64,000 nt of DNA from Beroe ovata (taxonomy: Eukaryota; Ctenophora; Nuda; Beroida; Beroidae), in contig CAMPET010000152.1 of the NCBI GenBank assembly GCA_946803715.1, positions 38,775-102,774 of the forward strand, in the 5' to 3' direction. This document shows, one piece after another, positions 44,201-55,600 of the stretch (the first letter of the stretch is position 1; each line of letters begins with the position of its first letter). The position numbers and the translations under genes were made by a program. The notes beneath the pieces were generated by a model. The model saw only the letters and a list, made by a program, of their open reading frames with translations, did no database searches and was not told where the DNA came from.

Positions 44201-47200
44201 CATTCTTTGAACGTGGTCGCGTTCAGCCTCGGCGAGATGAACTTATCTCGATTGAAAGTCAGCAGGTAGCTGTGAAAAATGCACGAGTTGTTCATGACAT
44301 CTGGACTAGTGGTCACACTAGGTTCTCGCACTCGAATCGTCGCACTAGGAAAACTCGTTAGGGAAGAATCTTCGATTGGCTCAGAAATTGAATTAGCTGA
44401 AGTTCTCATGGAAGAAAGTCGAATGAGAAGCAGCAAAGCTAACTTCATCTTTGGAGAACTAGTTAAATTGAGAGAGCAATAAAGCTTTTTATAACCCTTA
44501 TTTAATATGAGGATCCTTTGTTAATCGTGGGGGTTCTTTGTTAGTTTGAACACTTTCTTCAACACCAAATTATCTCGTGATTGAACGTCATGCATCATAC
44601 CATGAAATTGGAATGATATAGCAAGCCTTTTTATTGTATGCTTTGAGAGCTCTTAATTGCCCTGCGACATAGAAGAGCAGCAACAGTGAGAATTATGAAT
44701 TTAAACATATTACTTCAGCAGAAACCGACTTTGTTCCTAGGGGGAGCTGGCCGTATACAGTATAGTACATCTGGCCGTATAGTAATCCGAAAAATTCTTT
44801 TTGCCAAATTATAACCCGAGCGTCATTAACTGCTTTTAACAACTGACACTCCTCTGTGAGACAGTGAGGCAGAGATCATCTGATGAACTCCAGTCTTTTC
44901 GAAAATGAATACAATGTGGGAATTGACGGTAAACCTCGCTTCTCTGACTGAGACATTCGTTACAATGTACACTACGCAATTCCTGAGTGTGAACTGCGAA
45001 ATGAGGTCGCGAGCATTCGTAGATAGTAGTGAAAATAGGACATTCGTGTGAAGGGTTGCCGGATCAAAGGGAGGAGAATCCTTGTTCACTCACTGCAAAC
45101 TTCGCAGCAAAATGTGTATCTGCGCGCAAGTAAGCAAGCTAGGCCAGCGCGCAATTTAGTAAGTGCTATCATCAAAAGTTGATATATACCCTATCTCCAA
45201 TATGTGCTAGTACCATAGTAAAAGTTGCATATTTGTCCCAAGATCAGCTCAGCTGTAACGCAGATCGGAATTTGGCACAAACGTTTATTTTCCTGTGAAA
45301 CGCCACTATTTGAGATTTCCAGTATGTCACCCAACAAAAGCAGATATCTCTAGATAAAGGTCAAGTGAACACCGAGCAAGCGATTTGTCATGTGACATAT
45401 GCAAGTATTTACCCTTCACGTTAAGAAGGGCTGACCACACCAGGGCACGTACTGAAGGTGGTACATCAAGCTCAGCCTCCCTCATAATCATATCAGTTGT
45501 CGCAGGGTAACTCTGAAAACACGATGCACTGATTACTGAGTCATGCGTCATGCCGAGCGTGAGGCGTTATGAAATGCGTCCCGTTACAATGCGTCGTCAA
45601 GGGTCATATGAGATGGTTACTTACATACAATAGCGCTTTGAATAGCTTTATCCGATGTAGCTGGTATTCTATGTTACGTTCCTTGATCACAATGGGAAGG
45701 GAAGACATATCCTTCATTCCTTGGGAAAGTTTGGTCTTCGTGAGGACTAGAGGGTAGTAAACCTGGGAAATGGTGTGATGTATGTTAACAGGGTGTGATG
45801 TGTGTTAACAGGGTGTGATGTGTGTTAACAGGGTGTGATGTGTGTTAACAGGGTGTGATGTATGTTAACAGGGAGGTGATATTTGTTACCAAATAGGCTA
45901 ATGCCGACAAGGAGCTATAATGAAAGGTCATCGTTATTCAGATAGTTGTCAGTATAAGCCTATTGTTAGCGTCAACATATATGTATACACAGAGGTCGAA
46001 AAGAACATACAACCTCATTGTTTTACTGTAACCTAATACAATATATCAAGAACCCTGGAATTTATACACGCAAATTGTTGGAGTATCGGTTTACCAAACA
46101 GCTGCAAAACAACTTGCAGTGGATCCCTCACGCGATATTATCGAAAGTAATCTCTAGCAGAACGGATTGAAAACTCAGCTGTTGTGAAATACAGTAATGT
46201 CCATTGTCCACTGTATACTTAAACAAAGGTTTGTTGGGGTTGTTGTAGCAACACGAGTATAATATGTAGTCATGGCAACCAATAAAATGCAAAAAGCTCG
46301 GTAGATTACCTCTGGCTCAACGTGAGCAAGACGTTTGATGATAAGAGCAGGCGAGAGAGGGTATATGGTCTGGCTGTGTCCTAACACATTATCCTGGTGC
46401 TCCTTTACTGTCTCCCCTGACGGCAGAGTGACCAGGGGCATGTCACAGATTGGAAGTGAGCCGCGAACTAGACCAAACCTGGGCAAATGGAGTGCAGCAA
46501 TGTAGCAAATGAAGTTAAGTCACGCGAGAGCGTTTCGAGATTTTCATTGGTCGTAACTATGTATGCATTGGTCAATTGCTGTCACGTGACTGAAGAACAT
46601 GCGTTTCCTCCCCCATAATACTGTTCTCAATAGTTTAGTCAAGTTGATAAAATATATAGAGGACTCACTTCTCGAGCTCTAACATGACATCACCACCCGC
46701 CATTTTCCACAGATCGTACAATTCCTCCAGGGAGCATGCGTGTGAGAGTGGATCGTCAAGCTGGGTGGGTGTGTCGAGTGTATCGGGTTGGGCTATGAGA
46801 TGAGATCTCATCACTGTGAATGGAGATAGGGGTTCCTCTCCCTCTCTCGTCTTACAATCTGTGATTAGACATGTTCTGTTATTGAACTTTTCTGTAATTT
46901 ACCGTTTATAAACAAGGTTTGATAGCAAAGGTGAACAGTTTGGGAATAACAAAAATTACCTTTAAACACACTGAGACTCAGTAACTCATTTGCTGTGGCC
47001 CGTTCTGATGGCTTTATAACTAGGCTCCTCTCTAAAAACTAAGATTATACTCAGAGACGAACATTAGAGCATATTTTGGGAAGATCTCGAGTTGAAATCT
47101 CCACGGAGTTTTCGCATTCAAAAGCTCAAAAATCGAAGTATACAATTCGTAACAACACCCACTTCTTGAAAATCTGATTTCAGCTGAATATGAAGTTGTT

Positions 47201-48155
47201 CACATTTCTGACTGAGTGGAAGTGTTCCAGAGAAAAGAATTTTGAGGAGTGAAGATAGCGAGAAATCTGTTAAGAGAGGATTTTTCTTCCATATGGAGAG
47301 GAGAACAATCGCAAGTGACCAAATGTCACATTTCGTAGGACTGACGTTGCCTACCAGTACCTGTGAGAGAATATCGTTCAAATCATTAGCCCCATCGTGA
47401 AATGCAACGCAAGTGAGTTGATAATGAAATGCAAGAGAAGAGGCATAACCTCTGGAGCTGAAAAGGCCATATCTCCAACAAAAAACTCGACAGCTTTCCC
47501 GCCGTTCACCAAGTAGTAGAAACCAAAGTTGGAGAGTTTTGCTGCCCCACTGCTAACATCAATCATGATATTGTGAAGAGTGATTGATCTGTTGACTGAA
47601 AAATATTTGATGTCCTTAATCTGCCACGAATCCCTTGCAGTATACGGAACAATATTTCAAAGAATATAAAACATGCCAGGTATGAGCAATGTTATGATTA
47701 AAACATCAGTCTATAGGTATCCCTGACCTATTCCCTTCGAGTGAAGGTAGCTGAGTCCATTAAGGATATCAAACATGAGTTGGGGAAGAGTTGTGGAGAC
47801 AGTGGCGAGGTCAAATGAGGAGGATGCAGACATCAATGAGAGGATTGTCTCCTTGTGATATTCCTGTATCACTCCCACCATCTCTCCTTTACCCCTGATA
47901 ATATCACCCCTGATTATGATCAGCTCTATAACAATGAATACATCATGAGGATGCGAAATCATTTTACCTTATTATATCAAGATATTTGCATATGTTCGGA
48001 TGGGATAAGCTAGCGAGGTCTGCAAATCGGCCGATTACTCTGATAGAGTTGTGTGTGATCGGTAGTCCATTGTTGCTGATACAGTTATGTGGATGGGGTG
48101 CGACATGAAATGGAACAACCCCAAAACATCCGTTAGTCAGGTCATGAGGTGGCAT
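41284..48155 (-). CDS. tbck: TBC domain-containing protein kinase-like (TBCK)
   Basis: Thirteen exons keep frame: 48155-47968, 47894-47728, 47595-47450, 47360-47154, 47038-46960, 46858-46669, 46478-46310, 45762-45625, 45512-45413, 42832-42642, 42517-42298, 42194-42105, 42005-41284 (about 868 residues; human 893). The exon 4/5 junction is ambiguous by a few bases. Order: N-terminal pseudokinase ([35 protein letters not shown]), with HRD replaced by NRS and DFG by NFG; the TBC domain ([65 protein letters not shown]), keeping the arginine and glutamine fingers (IDVDIPR, YWQ); and a rhodanese-like C-terminus ([20 protein letters not shown]) lacking a catalytic Cys. TBCK is a FERRY-complex scaffold affecting mTOR signalling and mRNA transport on early endosomes. 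The largest intron (42833-45412) hosts a separate gene on the same strand. Confidence 0.94.
43150..44448 (-). CDS. Type I receptor-like protein with PAN/apple-like and sushi-like modules, nested in TBCK intron
   Basis: A single 432-residue frame with its own TATA box. It has a signal peptide ([13 protein letters not shown]). Residues about 52-112 are a PAN/apple-like module ([44 protein letters not shown]). A long ectodomain with several N-x-S/T sites follows. Residues about 318-378 form a sushi/CCP-like module ([46 protein letters not shown]). Then come one span ([19 protein letters not shown]) and a tail of about 35 residues. It could be a cell-surface recognition or adhesion protein. The domain calls rest on Cys spacing and short motifs only. 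It has no intron and is transcribed in the same direction as its host. Confidence 0.7.
   Translation of the reverse strand: MKLALLLLIRLSSMRTSANSISEPIEDSSLTSFPSATIRVREPSVTTSPDVMNNSCIFHSYLLTFNRDKFISPRLNATTFKECWNYCRMLEFSRFCSVFTVNFATGTCSLYQDYCIYHEDEINKSAIATSTLECLHCLKSLDEVIEQSQQTGVLILSTLNYDFKKCLSIETNMTSNIGNATLTHSLTWKDCRIADTWNITFTKRNGRYADEVYIYKVGSTLSLDWKVESEEYGIGMFLVRNRPEKSVLVRQSTLYSGVGKCQYEISAPVSFTRPIEFYTVMVGVLYQLPLKPVAFKVPSLSNRCRAKQFIVENGRIVSHDNSTFIPYGVEVTIECKRGYGVKKRGYRTTQRVVCAENARPEECSPWTGVEKEDTRLLLILPSGLLLLLIATLSVGVYCVRRARGRESGEADNMAEVSGMVETFVMAPVVTNQ
44486..44493 (-). promoter_or_regulatory. TATA box of the nested PAN/sushi gene
   Basis: TATAAAAA on the minus strand, 38 bases upstream of the ATG at 44448, implies a very short 5' UTR (under 15 bases if initiation is at the usual distance). 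It gives the nested gene its own promoter inside the TBCK intron. Confidence 0.55.
45771..45872. repeat. 20-base minisatellite in a TBCK intron
   Basis: Five units of gggtgtgatgtgtgttaaca (with tatgttaaca variants) in tandem, directly next to the TBCK exon starting at 45762. Confidence 0.9.
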
Positions 48156-49279
48156 CGAGCCAGAGGAGACATCATGTCAGCGGTGACATCTTCCTTTTCA
48201 AATGGAATGTATTGTAGCTTGCTTGTTCAATAAGGTTAACATTGAAAAATAGCAGAGATAAACTGTATATAATGCAGTTGCAGAGTGCAGATCAATCAAC
48301 TAAATAGGTATATAACAAAAATGGACAAATTGATTTTGAAATCATGATTTACATAGGTAATTTTGATCATACATACACAACATAGCATTTCGGGCAGTAT
48401 CAACGAATGTCCCCATTGGTTAGGTAATGGATAAACAAACTGATGAAGCCTGATTACTCCCTGTGCCTCTTACTCGCAACCACCGAAGGGAGAAGTTATG
48501 AAAATTTCTTTAAATTAGGATATGGTTAGATCATAGACTAGCAGATCATATGCCTAGCATTGTAGTGACACTCACCTTCTAAGAGAAAGGGCAACGAAAG
48601 GCCTTAAAAAGCTAAAATAGCGTTTCCGATCCTCAAATACATCATTTCACATCGATTTAAGGAGTAAGGACCTTCGTTAATACTGCCACATTTTGATATA
48701 CATGAAGGTGAACTCGTTATGTTATAAATGACCAGCATTTCAAGATACCCCTCTAATCAAATGCTAAAATGCATTTTGTTGATTATCAGAAATAGAACGA
48801 ACATTAACAACGAGAAAGTGATCAGTCCACTTTGACTAGTCAATTAAGTGAAATACGCATCGCTTATTCAAAAAGTAGACATATAGTCTTTAAAATCATC
48901 AAAACGTCACATCGACTAGTGACTACAGACGAGCAAACGAGTGTTACCTATCTATTTTTTGTTTATGAAAATGTCACTTATGTGAAACTCTGATGTCTGT
49001 CAATCATTTTCAGATTGCATGATTTCGCATGAAATCTCTGAAGCTGGATATCTCTTTAGTTTCTAATGCTCTTGTAACTTGAAACGTCATCAATTCACAT
49101 CAATAATCATCTCCATTAAAAATCCTTTCTACATTTTTATAGTAAACTGTTAACTATACTTATCTAAGCTTAACAGTAAATTTCATTTCTCCAACAAATT
49201 TACAGGATAGTCCATTGCCCCGAATTATGTTATCATCAGTGGTGGTGCTTGGTCAACAAAAATTCCATGACAAGAGAAT
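48156..49279. other. Spacer between TBCK start and PICALM stop
   Basis: AT-rich DNA. No gene or notable repeat. It should hold the TBCK promoter and the PICALM 3' UTR. Confidence 0.5.
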
Positions 49280-51100
49280 TCAGCCAAATGGATTGAATGT
49301 ATTTTGTCCTTGCTGATAACTATTGTGGGGTGGATTGTTGAACCCACTGTTTCCCGAAGGCATTGAATTGAATTGCAATAAGTTGTTATTAGGCGTGACA
49401 GAGTGATGTTGTGGCGTGGATTGCATCATGCCTGGCATGGGACCACCCATTGTCGCAGAAGTTTGTCCCATCATCATATTGCCATGCATTCCCATGTTCA
49501 TTGACGGCATTGCACTATTTATGGTCATGCTCCCCTGCATACCCATGTTGTTATTTGGAACAGTGCCAATCATAGGATAGCCAGGCCGTATGAATGGATT
49601 ATAAGTAGCACCAGCTGATATTGGGCGAACTGGTCCAACTGCTGGACCACCTCTTGAGGTGTTATTGGAGCTCAGGCTGAAATTGGCAGCTGCACTTTTC
49701 AAACCTAGGTCCAAATCTTGCATGAGAGACCGCACATTTTGGACTTTCTCCTCTTGAGAAGTGGTTTTTATTTTATCTGGCATCAGAAGTTCATTGGATG
49801 GAGCCTCTACTGCATCAAATTCAGCAAATCCTGAATTAGTTTGTTCATTTGAACCAGAAAGTAGATCATATGTTCCAGATTGCGGGGTATTAGCTGTCAT
49901 TGTAGGGAAAAGATTTGAAGAGTTCTGTCCAGAACTGAAAACATCAAATGACTGCTCAACCACAACACTACTGTTGCTGTGGATAGTTGGCGTAGTTTTT
50001 GGAGTATTCCATAAATCCGGTAAGCCCATGTTATCAGAGCCCAGTAAACTGGTTGTAGGCTGATCAGATGTATTTACAAGTATTGGATCAGATAACAAAT
50101 CCTGACTAGGAGGTTCAAAGCTATCTCCAAATGGAGATGTTGCTCCAAATGCATCTACTGTTCCACTAGGTGTGGCAGAGGATTGAGGGGTGGCTGTATT
50201 TGGCGATCTTGTTATTGTTGTTGGAGATGAGATGGGTGTAGTTGCACCCCCTTTCTTATCCAATGCTATCAGGTGGTTTTCAAGGGCCGAAACTAAGTAA
50301 CTTGGTGCATTGGACAGGTCAGGAACATCATCTCCTTGGTCAATTCCAGCATCCTCTGCGACCTTAAGAAACAGTTCAATTTTCCCCATTCGAACTATAA
50401 ATTTCTTATATAGGTCGAAACTCTCTCTTGCATGCTTTTTCTCCATTTCAAAGTACAACTGAAGCATATTGATCATCCCTTCATTATAAACCTTGAAAAG
50501 AGCAATGAGATCTTTAAACATCAGAATGAATGTTGCCCTACTGATTTCTGTACAAATATCAGAACTATGTATCTCCAAGTTAACAATCCCATCAACTTGT
50601 CTCTGGACAATTGGAAGATATGCCAGTAGTTTGTCTGCCGATGCTTGTTTAAGAAAATTAGTTTCGCTAATTCTCACAAAGTCTGTTGTAGCTTGTCTGT
50701 AGCAATGGCACTTTTCACTTAAGTAATGTCCATATTTATGTACAAAAGGAGACATTTCCTTTGCCATAGGACCTTCTTTCTCACTCACAAACTCAAAACT
50801 GTTACCTTTAGAAGCCATATACCTCATGAATTTTTCATTTCCTTCATTCATCAAGTGATGAAGAGACATCATTGCCTTGATACTAACAACCCAACTAGGA
50901 TCTTGGATCTTTGTTAGGAGCATATCAGCACAATCTGGTAAAGAGACATTTGGCTCATGTGTTGAACCGATTAGATAATCAAGATGCTTTCTTTTAGGGG
51001 CACCCATTTCGTGAGTTGTGGATTTTCCAACAATCTTTGAAACATCATTGCCAGTTATTGTATACTTAGCAGCTTGAAGTCGATCAACCACAGAGGCCAT
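49280..51100 (-). CDS. picalm: Clathrin-assembly adaptor PICALM/AP180
   Basis: Intronless, 606 residues. Residues 1-285 are a complete ANTH domain (RLQAAKYTITGNDVSKIVGK, SLPDCADMLLTKIQDPSWVV). The PIP2-binding cluster GAPKRKHLDYLIG corresponds to the PKKKH site of CALM. The rest is a flexible Ser/Thr/Gln/Asn/Pro-rich tail with clathrin- and adaptor-binding type motifs (DLL in QDLLSDP, PDLW, DLLSGS), ending NPFG, an EH-domain ligand as in AP180 proteins. It drives clathrin-coated pit assembly and VAMP retrieval at the plasma membrane. Codon use is AT-rich and the absence of introns contrasts with vertebrate PICALM (about 20 exons). A retrotransposed origin is possible, but no poly(A) tract or target duplication is visible. 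The gene looks fully intact. Confidence 0.94.
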   Translation of the reverse strand: MASVVDRLQAAKYTITGNDVSKIVGKSTTHEMGAPKRKHLDYLIGSTHEPNVSLPDCADMLLTKIQDPSWVVSIKAMMSLHHLMNEGNEKFMRYMASKGNSFEFVSEKEGPMAKEMSPFVHKYGHYLSEKCHCYRQATTDFVRISETNFLKQASADKLLAYLPIVQRQVDGIVNLEIHSSDICTEISRATFILMFKDLIALFKVYNEGMINMLQLYFEMEKKHARESFDLYKKFIVRMGKIELFLKVAEDAGIDQGDDVPDLSNAPSYLVSALENHLIALDKKGGATTPISSPTTITRSPNTATPQSSATPSGTVDAFGATSPFGDSFEPPSQDLLSDPILVNTSDQPTTSLLGSDNMGLPDLWNTPKTTPTIHSNSSVVVEQSFDVFSSGQNSSNLFPTMTANTPQSGTYDLLSGSNEQTNSGFAEFDAVEAPSNELLMPDKIKTTSQEEKVQNVRSLMQDLDLGLKSAAANFSLSSNNTSRGGPAVGPVRPISAGATYNPFIRPGYPMIGTVPNNNMGMQGSMTINSAMPSMNMGMHGNMMMGQTSATMGGPMPGMMQSTPQHHSVTPNNNLLQFNSMPSGNSGFNNPPHNSYQQGQNTFNPFG

Positions 51101-52698
51101 TTTTCATAACCTTCTATTTGAGGTTAAGATTCATTATTTATTTATTACTGCACATTCTATCTCATACATGAAGATGATTCTATAGTAAAAAGCTCTGTTG
51201 TGTGAAGGCTAATTAACCCCATTAACTAGACATTAAGTCATAAAAAGCACTACCAATTACCAAATGAGATTCTGAAAATGCTTCACTGCAAGTTAAGGAA
51301 TACAAGTAACCACTCCTCTTGCCAATTGCAATTTCTTCAGTCTGGCATATGTATTTCATTACCCCCACTCATTAAAAGATAATGATGCATTACTGCAACT
51401 TGGGCAAGTACATGGTTAGTTGGGTGTAACTTAATAATCATAAGGTTCCATTTATAATCAATGTGTCATACATCTTGAGTCTCAAACACTTGTTCTCATC
51501 ATGACATCATTGAATCATCTCATAGAGTTATTTCCATCTTTCAATAATGAATAGAAATTTCAAAAATATAACACAGTTATTGGGTTGTCTTTACTTTAAG
51601 TTTCATGGCACACTTGCATATATGAAAAGAAATTTCAAAATTTTTAGCTGCACAGCTGAAAAGCATGAGGGCCATATTTCTTGTTTTCTAAGTTCAGTTA
51701 TATGTACATGTTTATGTAACTAACTTACTACTAATTTGTACTTACTAGCGCCATGCGGCCCGCGCAGGTCCATGGTCCATGCAATATGCATTATTATTAT
51801 TATACAATTATGCATTGCATGCTATTAACGGAAATTTGAAGTTTATCGATACAAAATATTGTTGATCGACAATTAATCCAGTCAACAATTTTGTTTCGCG
51901 CGCGGCCGCGGCGCATTTGAATTCTCAAACACCAGCGCAAACTAAACCATTCAATTCCAAATTGCATCAATAGTAAGCCTAAAAATTTTTTAAAAGGAAT
52001 ATAAAAACTTAATTGTATTAGAAAAAGCAGCTTATATCAATTTGCCGCGCCGCGCATGCCTGCCATTTTTAACCGTACTGGCCAATGCAGCCTTTTTCAA
52101 CTGGCCAATGCGAATTTTTTGTCAAATGTATCTTCAGCTTGAATTATTGAAATTAATCAGAATATTGTTGCATGATAATCATCATTAATCAATATATAAA
52201 TTGGCAAAGTTTGGATTACTCCCTACCCTCCATGGAATCCATCAATTGGAATCTTGATTGCGTAGCACTGACGGCAGGGGAAAACCCTTCAAGGCAAACT
52301 GTACTGTTATGCGAATGACTAAATGGTTATTCACCTGAAGTCAGCGCAACACTCATTCATTGCATACTTATATCCTTATATGTTACACGTAATCCATACC
52401 ATGTGCTGATCCACGATGGGTACTGCTCTTCAGCATGAAAACTGTGCTCTGGAGCTTCACTAGCAATATTGCATGCTATCCAGGCTCCAGCATTGTTTGA
52501 TCTAAGTGAGGTTGGAGTTCTAGGGGAAGGTCAAATTTAAGACCACAGTTCTTGAAAACTTGCATACTAAAAATCACTTCCAAAGCCTGAAAACCTGAAA
52601 AACAATTGATAATTCAATAATGAAAGACTATTATGTTAAGTTAATAGTACCATTGATAGAGTACTTATCCTTCATCAATACTATATTTAGGTCCTGCA
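51101..52698. other. Spacer between divergent PICALM and NRF-6-like gene A
   Basis: No gene. It contains CpG-rich repeat material at about 51745-52070, including a diverged R1-like stretch (51865-51930). Otherwise AT-rich. It is the shared 5' region of two divergently transcribed genes. Confidence 0.55.
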
Positions 52699-55600
52699 AT
52701 GGCACAGCTTATGCTTGTTCTATTGTCACTGACAGGGATTTTCTGTAACGTGTGGACCAGTACTCTTGTTCCTTCATCGTCAAAAGAGTCTCATCATGAG
52801 ATGATACACCATAACTTGTTTCTACCATCTATGGATATATCAAAGTTGATCAACACCCAGATAATTAAAAGTTACCCCATAAAGGAGAATAATACAGATG
52901 ATTCTCCTATTTGCAGAGAAAAGATTATGAAGCTATTGAATTCAGTCAGAAAAACTGGAGATGAGCCTCTGGCACAGAAATGTTAGTACCATATTGATGG
53001 TTCAAGAGAAAAACAATTTTCATCTATTGATTTTTGTAATATCATGCAATTTAAAACACTATTTCAGTTTTTGATGCATTGGGAAAGCCACCAAGTGGAA
53101 TATTTGAAGGAAATAACGTGTTTATGGGGAGCTATGATACCTGTATTGCACCAGATATGGTATTAGGGGATTACAAGCCGTGTAAAGTTAAAGCTAATGC
53201 ACTTTTGGTATGTATTTCATATCATTGTTAATCAATCTACAAGTGTAAGACTGAGTGATAATATTATTCAATTTCAGAACAACAAAACAATAGTTCCTTT
53301 GGTGTGGACAGTCTGCTTCCCTGCTGAATGTCGAGGTGGAAATTACACAGAATTGGCAGAGTTCTTTCTTGAAGATGTCAATTATCATCCCAATCAATTT
53401 TTTGTCTATGAAGAATCTATAAATACCACATGCACAGTCCTATACGACTTCAGCATAGGATCTTATGTAGCTGTCGTACTGGTAGCACTCATAGTTTTCA
53501 TGGTTCTGGTTGGCACATCTTGGGAACCCATCTCAGTGGTCGTATCTTCTCTTCAATTCAGTGATGACCACAAAAGAGGGCTGGTAAATGCTAATGATAC
53601 TGAAGCTGTTGCAATTTTACCTGACAACTCCCCTGTTGATATTCAAGCAAATTTCATCACAACAAAGTCCTCAAAAACTTCCACTGTTGGTAAGTCTTGA
53701 AAGAGTCTAATATGCTCTGCCAAATTGACTTTGGCAACTGATTGTTATAACATTGTCATTGTCCATTTTCAGAAAGCATTTTCAAGTGCTTTTCTCTCAA
53801 CCGGACATTTTCTGCCCTGCTTGATACACAAACGAAAGATGGTCAGATTTTATGTCTCAACGGCATCAGAGTTCTCAGTATCAATTGGGTCGTTCTTGGA
53901 CATATCTACTACATCGGATCAAATGCAGCAGGTTTTTTAGATCGATAGGTAGTATACTTCATCAATAGCTAGTATACCTATCTCACAAATAGAGCTGGAT
54001 TAAAGGTTGTAATTGACCTTTTCAAGGTGACATGGCTTATGCCATAGACCTCCTACAGCGAACAGAGTTCGCCTTTGTCTTTAATGGTCTTACTTCTGTC
54101 GACTCTTTTTTCCTATTAAGGTACCACGGTCCACGAGTTTTTGTTGCTGTTTTGTCGACTGTCAAATCATCAAAATCTAATGTTACGTCTTAATCGATGT
54201 GTTATGTGTATTGTGTAATGTGTACCTTGTCCTATTGATGATAACTGTAATTTTCATTTGACCGAATCACAAAGGCTCTTGTGACTAATGATTGTTTGGT
54301 ATTACTGGTTTTCAGATTTGATCTACTCCGGATCGATGATGAGAAAGTTGATCATGACTTTCTTTTATAATTCTTTATCAGCTGTTGATACATTCTTCTT
54401 TCTGAGGTGAAGGTTGTTTTTCGCTGTTTTTATAGTTCTCGTTTAACTTTGACGTTCTTTGTATCTGTGCATTTGAGTGAATATTCTAGGTTTATCAATA
54501 TAGTGATTGGTATGATCGATTTGTTCTGTGTTTATCGTAATTTCCAAAAAACTGTGATACTTTTCGATCATACCCACAATTATTGTCGAGAAGTTCTAAT
54601 ATCCAAATAACGCCCCATTCAACAACCGCATCTTATCAATGACAAACACTAACATTTCACAATTTCTCATTCACAGCGGCCTTCTCGTGTCTCTACTCCT
54701 TCTCAAGGACCTAGCTCGAACTCGGGGTCGGTTCAGGGCCGCGGGGTACTACATTCACCGGTATATCCGTCTCACGGCCCCTTTCCTGGTCGTCACCCTG
54801 GTCCAGGGCTTCCTTGCTCACATCTACATCAAGGGACCGTTCGACGAGATAATAACTCACGTGAGTGCTGCATTCTAGCAGTGACACCCTGAAAGTGTAT
54901 GAGTTAGCCGCTGAGTCAGTCTTTATCATTGTAGAATTTACCTCGGCTGACGCATGTATTAGCTTGTGATAACGTGTATAATCAGATTCCCGTGTTTCCA
55001 ATTAGTACGATATCACGTACGTGTCTGCATTTCCAGGGATACGAGTCCTGTAAGAAGTATTGGTGGACCAACATTCTGTACATCAATAATCTGGTTCCTT
55101 GGAACTCTGTAAGTTATGATATCATAACTTACTCATCATAATATAGTGATAATATATATGATAATACTCATCATAATATAGTGATTGATGAATACGTCCA
55201 CTCTGATCAAAACTCTCATACGGCTCTTATTCAACAAAAAGATCCTTGAACTCCAATTTCAGACAGAGATGTGCGTATCTCAATCTTGGTATCTTTCCAA
55301 CGATTTCCAATTCTACCTGGTTGCTCCACTGTTCATATGGCTGCTCTACAAAAACTATAAGATAGGTTGGTTCACACTCCACAGATATTTTATGAATTAG
55401 CAAAACATTTTCTTCAGATTTTGTGCATTTTGCATGTTTGTAGATTTTGTACGCGGTTTCACATTTCAAGTATGGTCGGGAAATTTTACACTATCATCAA
55501 CTGTAATTCAGCCTGAACCGCTGGTTAGAGCACGTGACTGTTATCAGAGACAGAACGCTCACTGGCCCCATGATAACAAATTTTGTTACTCGTGCAATCT

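Noticed and set aside
45771-45872. CRISPR-like array
   Set aside because: Contiguous 20-base units without unique spacers in a eukaryotic intron: a minisatellite.
47118-47153. Reading TBCK exon 4 to the stop after RFLSF
   Set aside because: A donor near 47154 joined to 47038 restores the kinase-lobe sequence [14 protein letters not shown]; the read-through has a stop and no homology.
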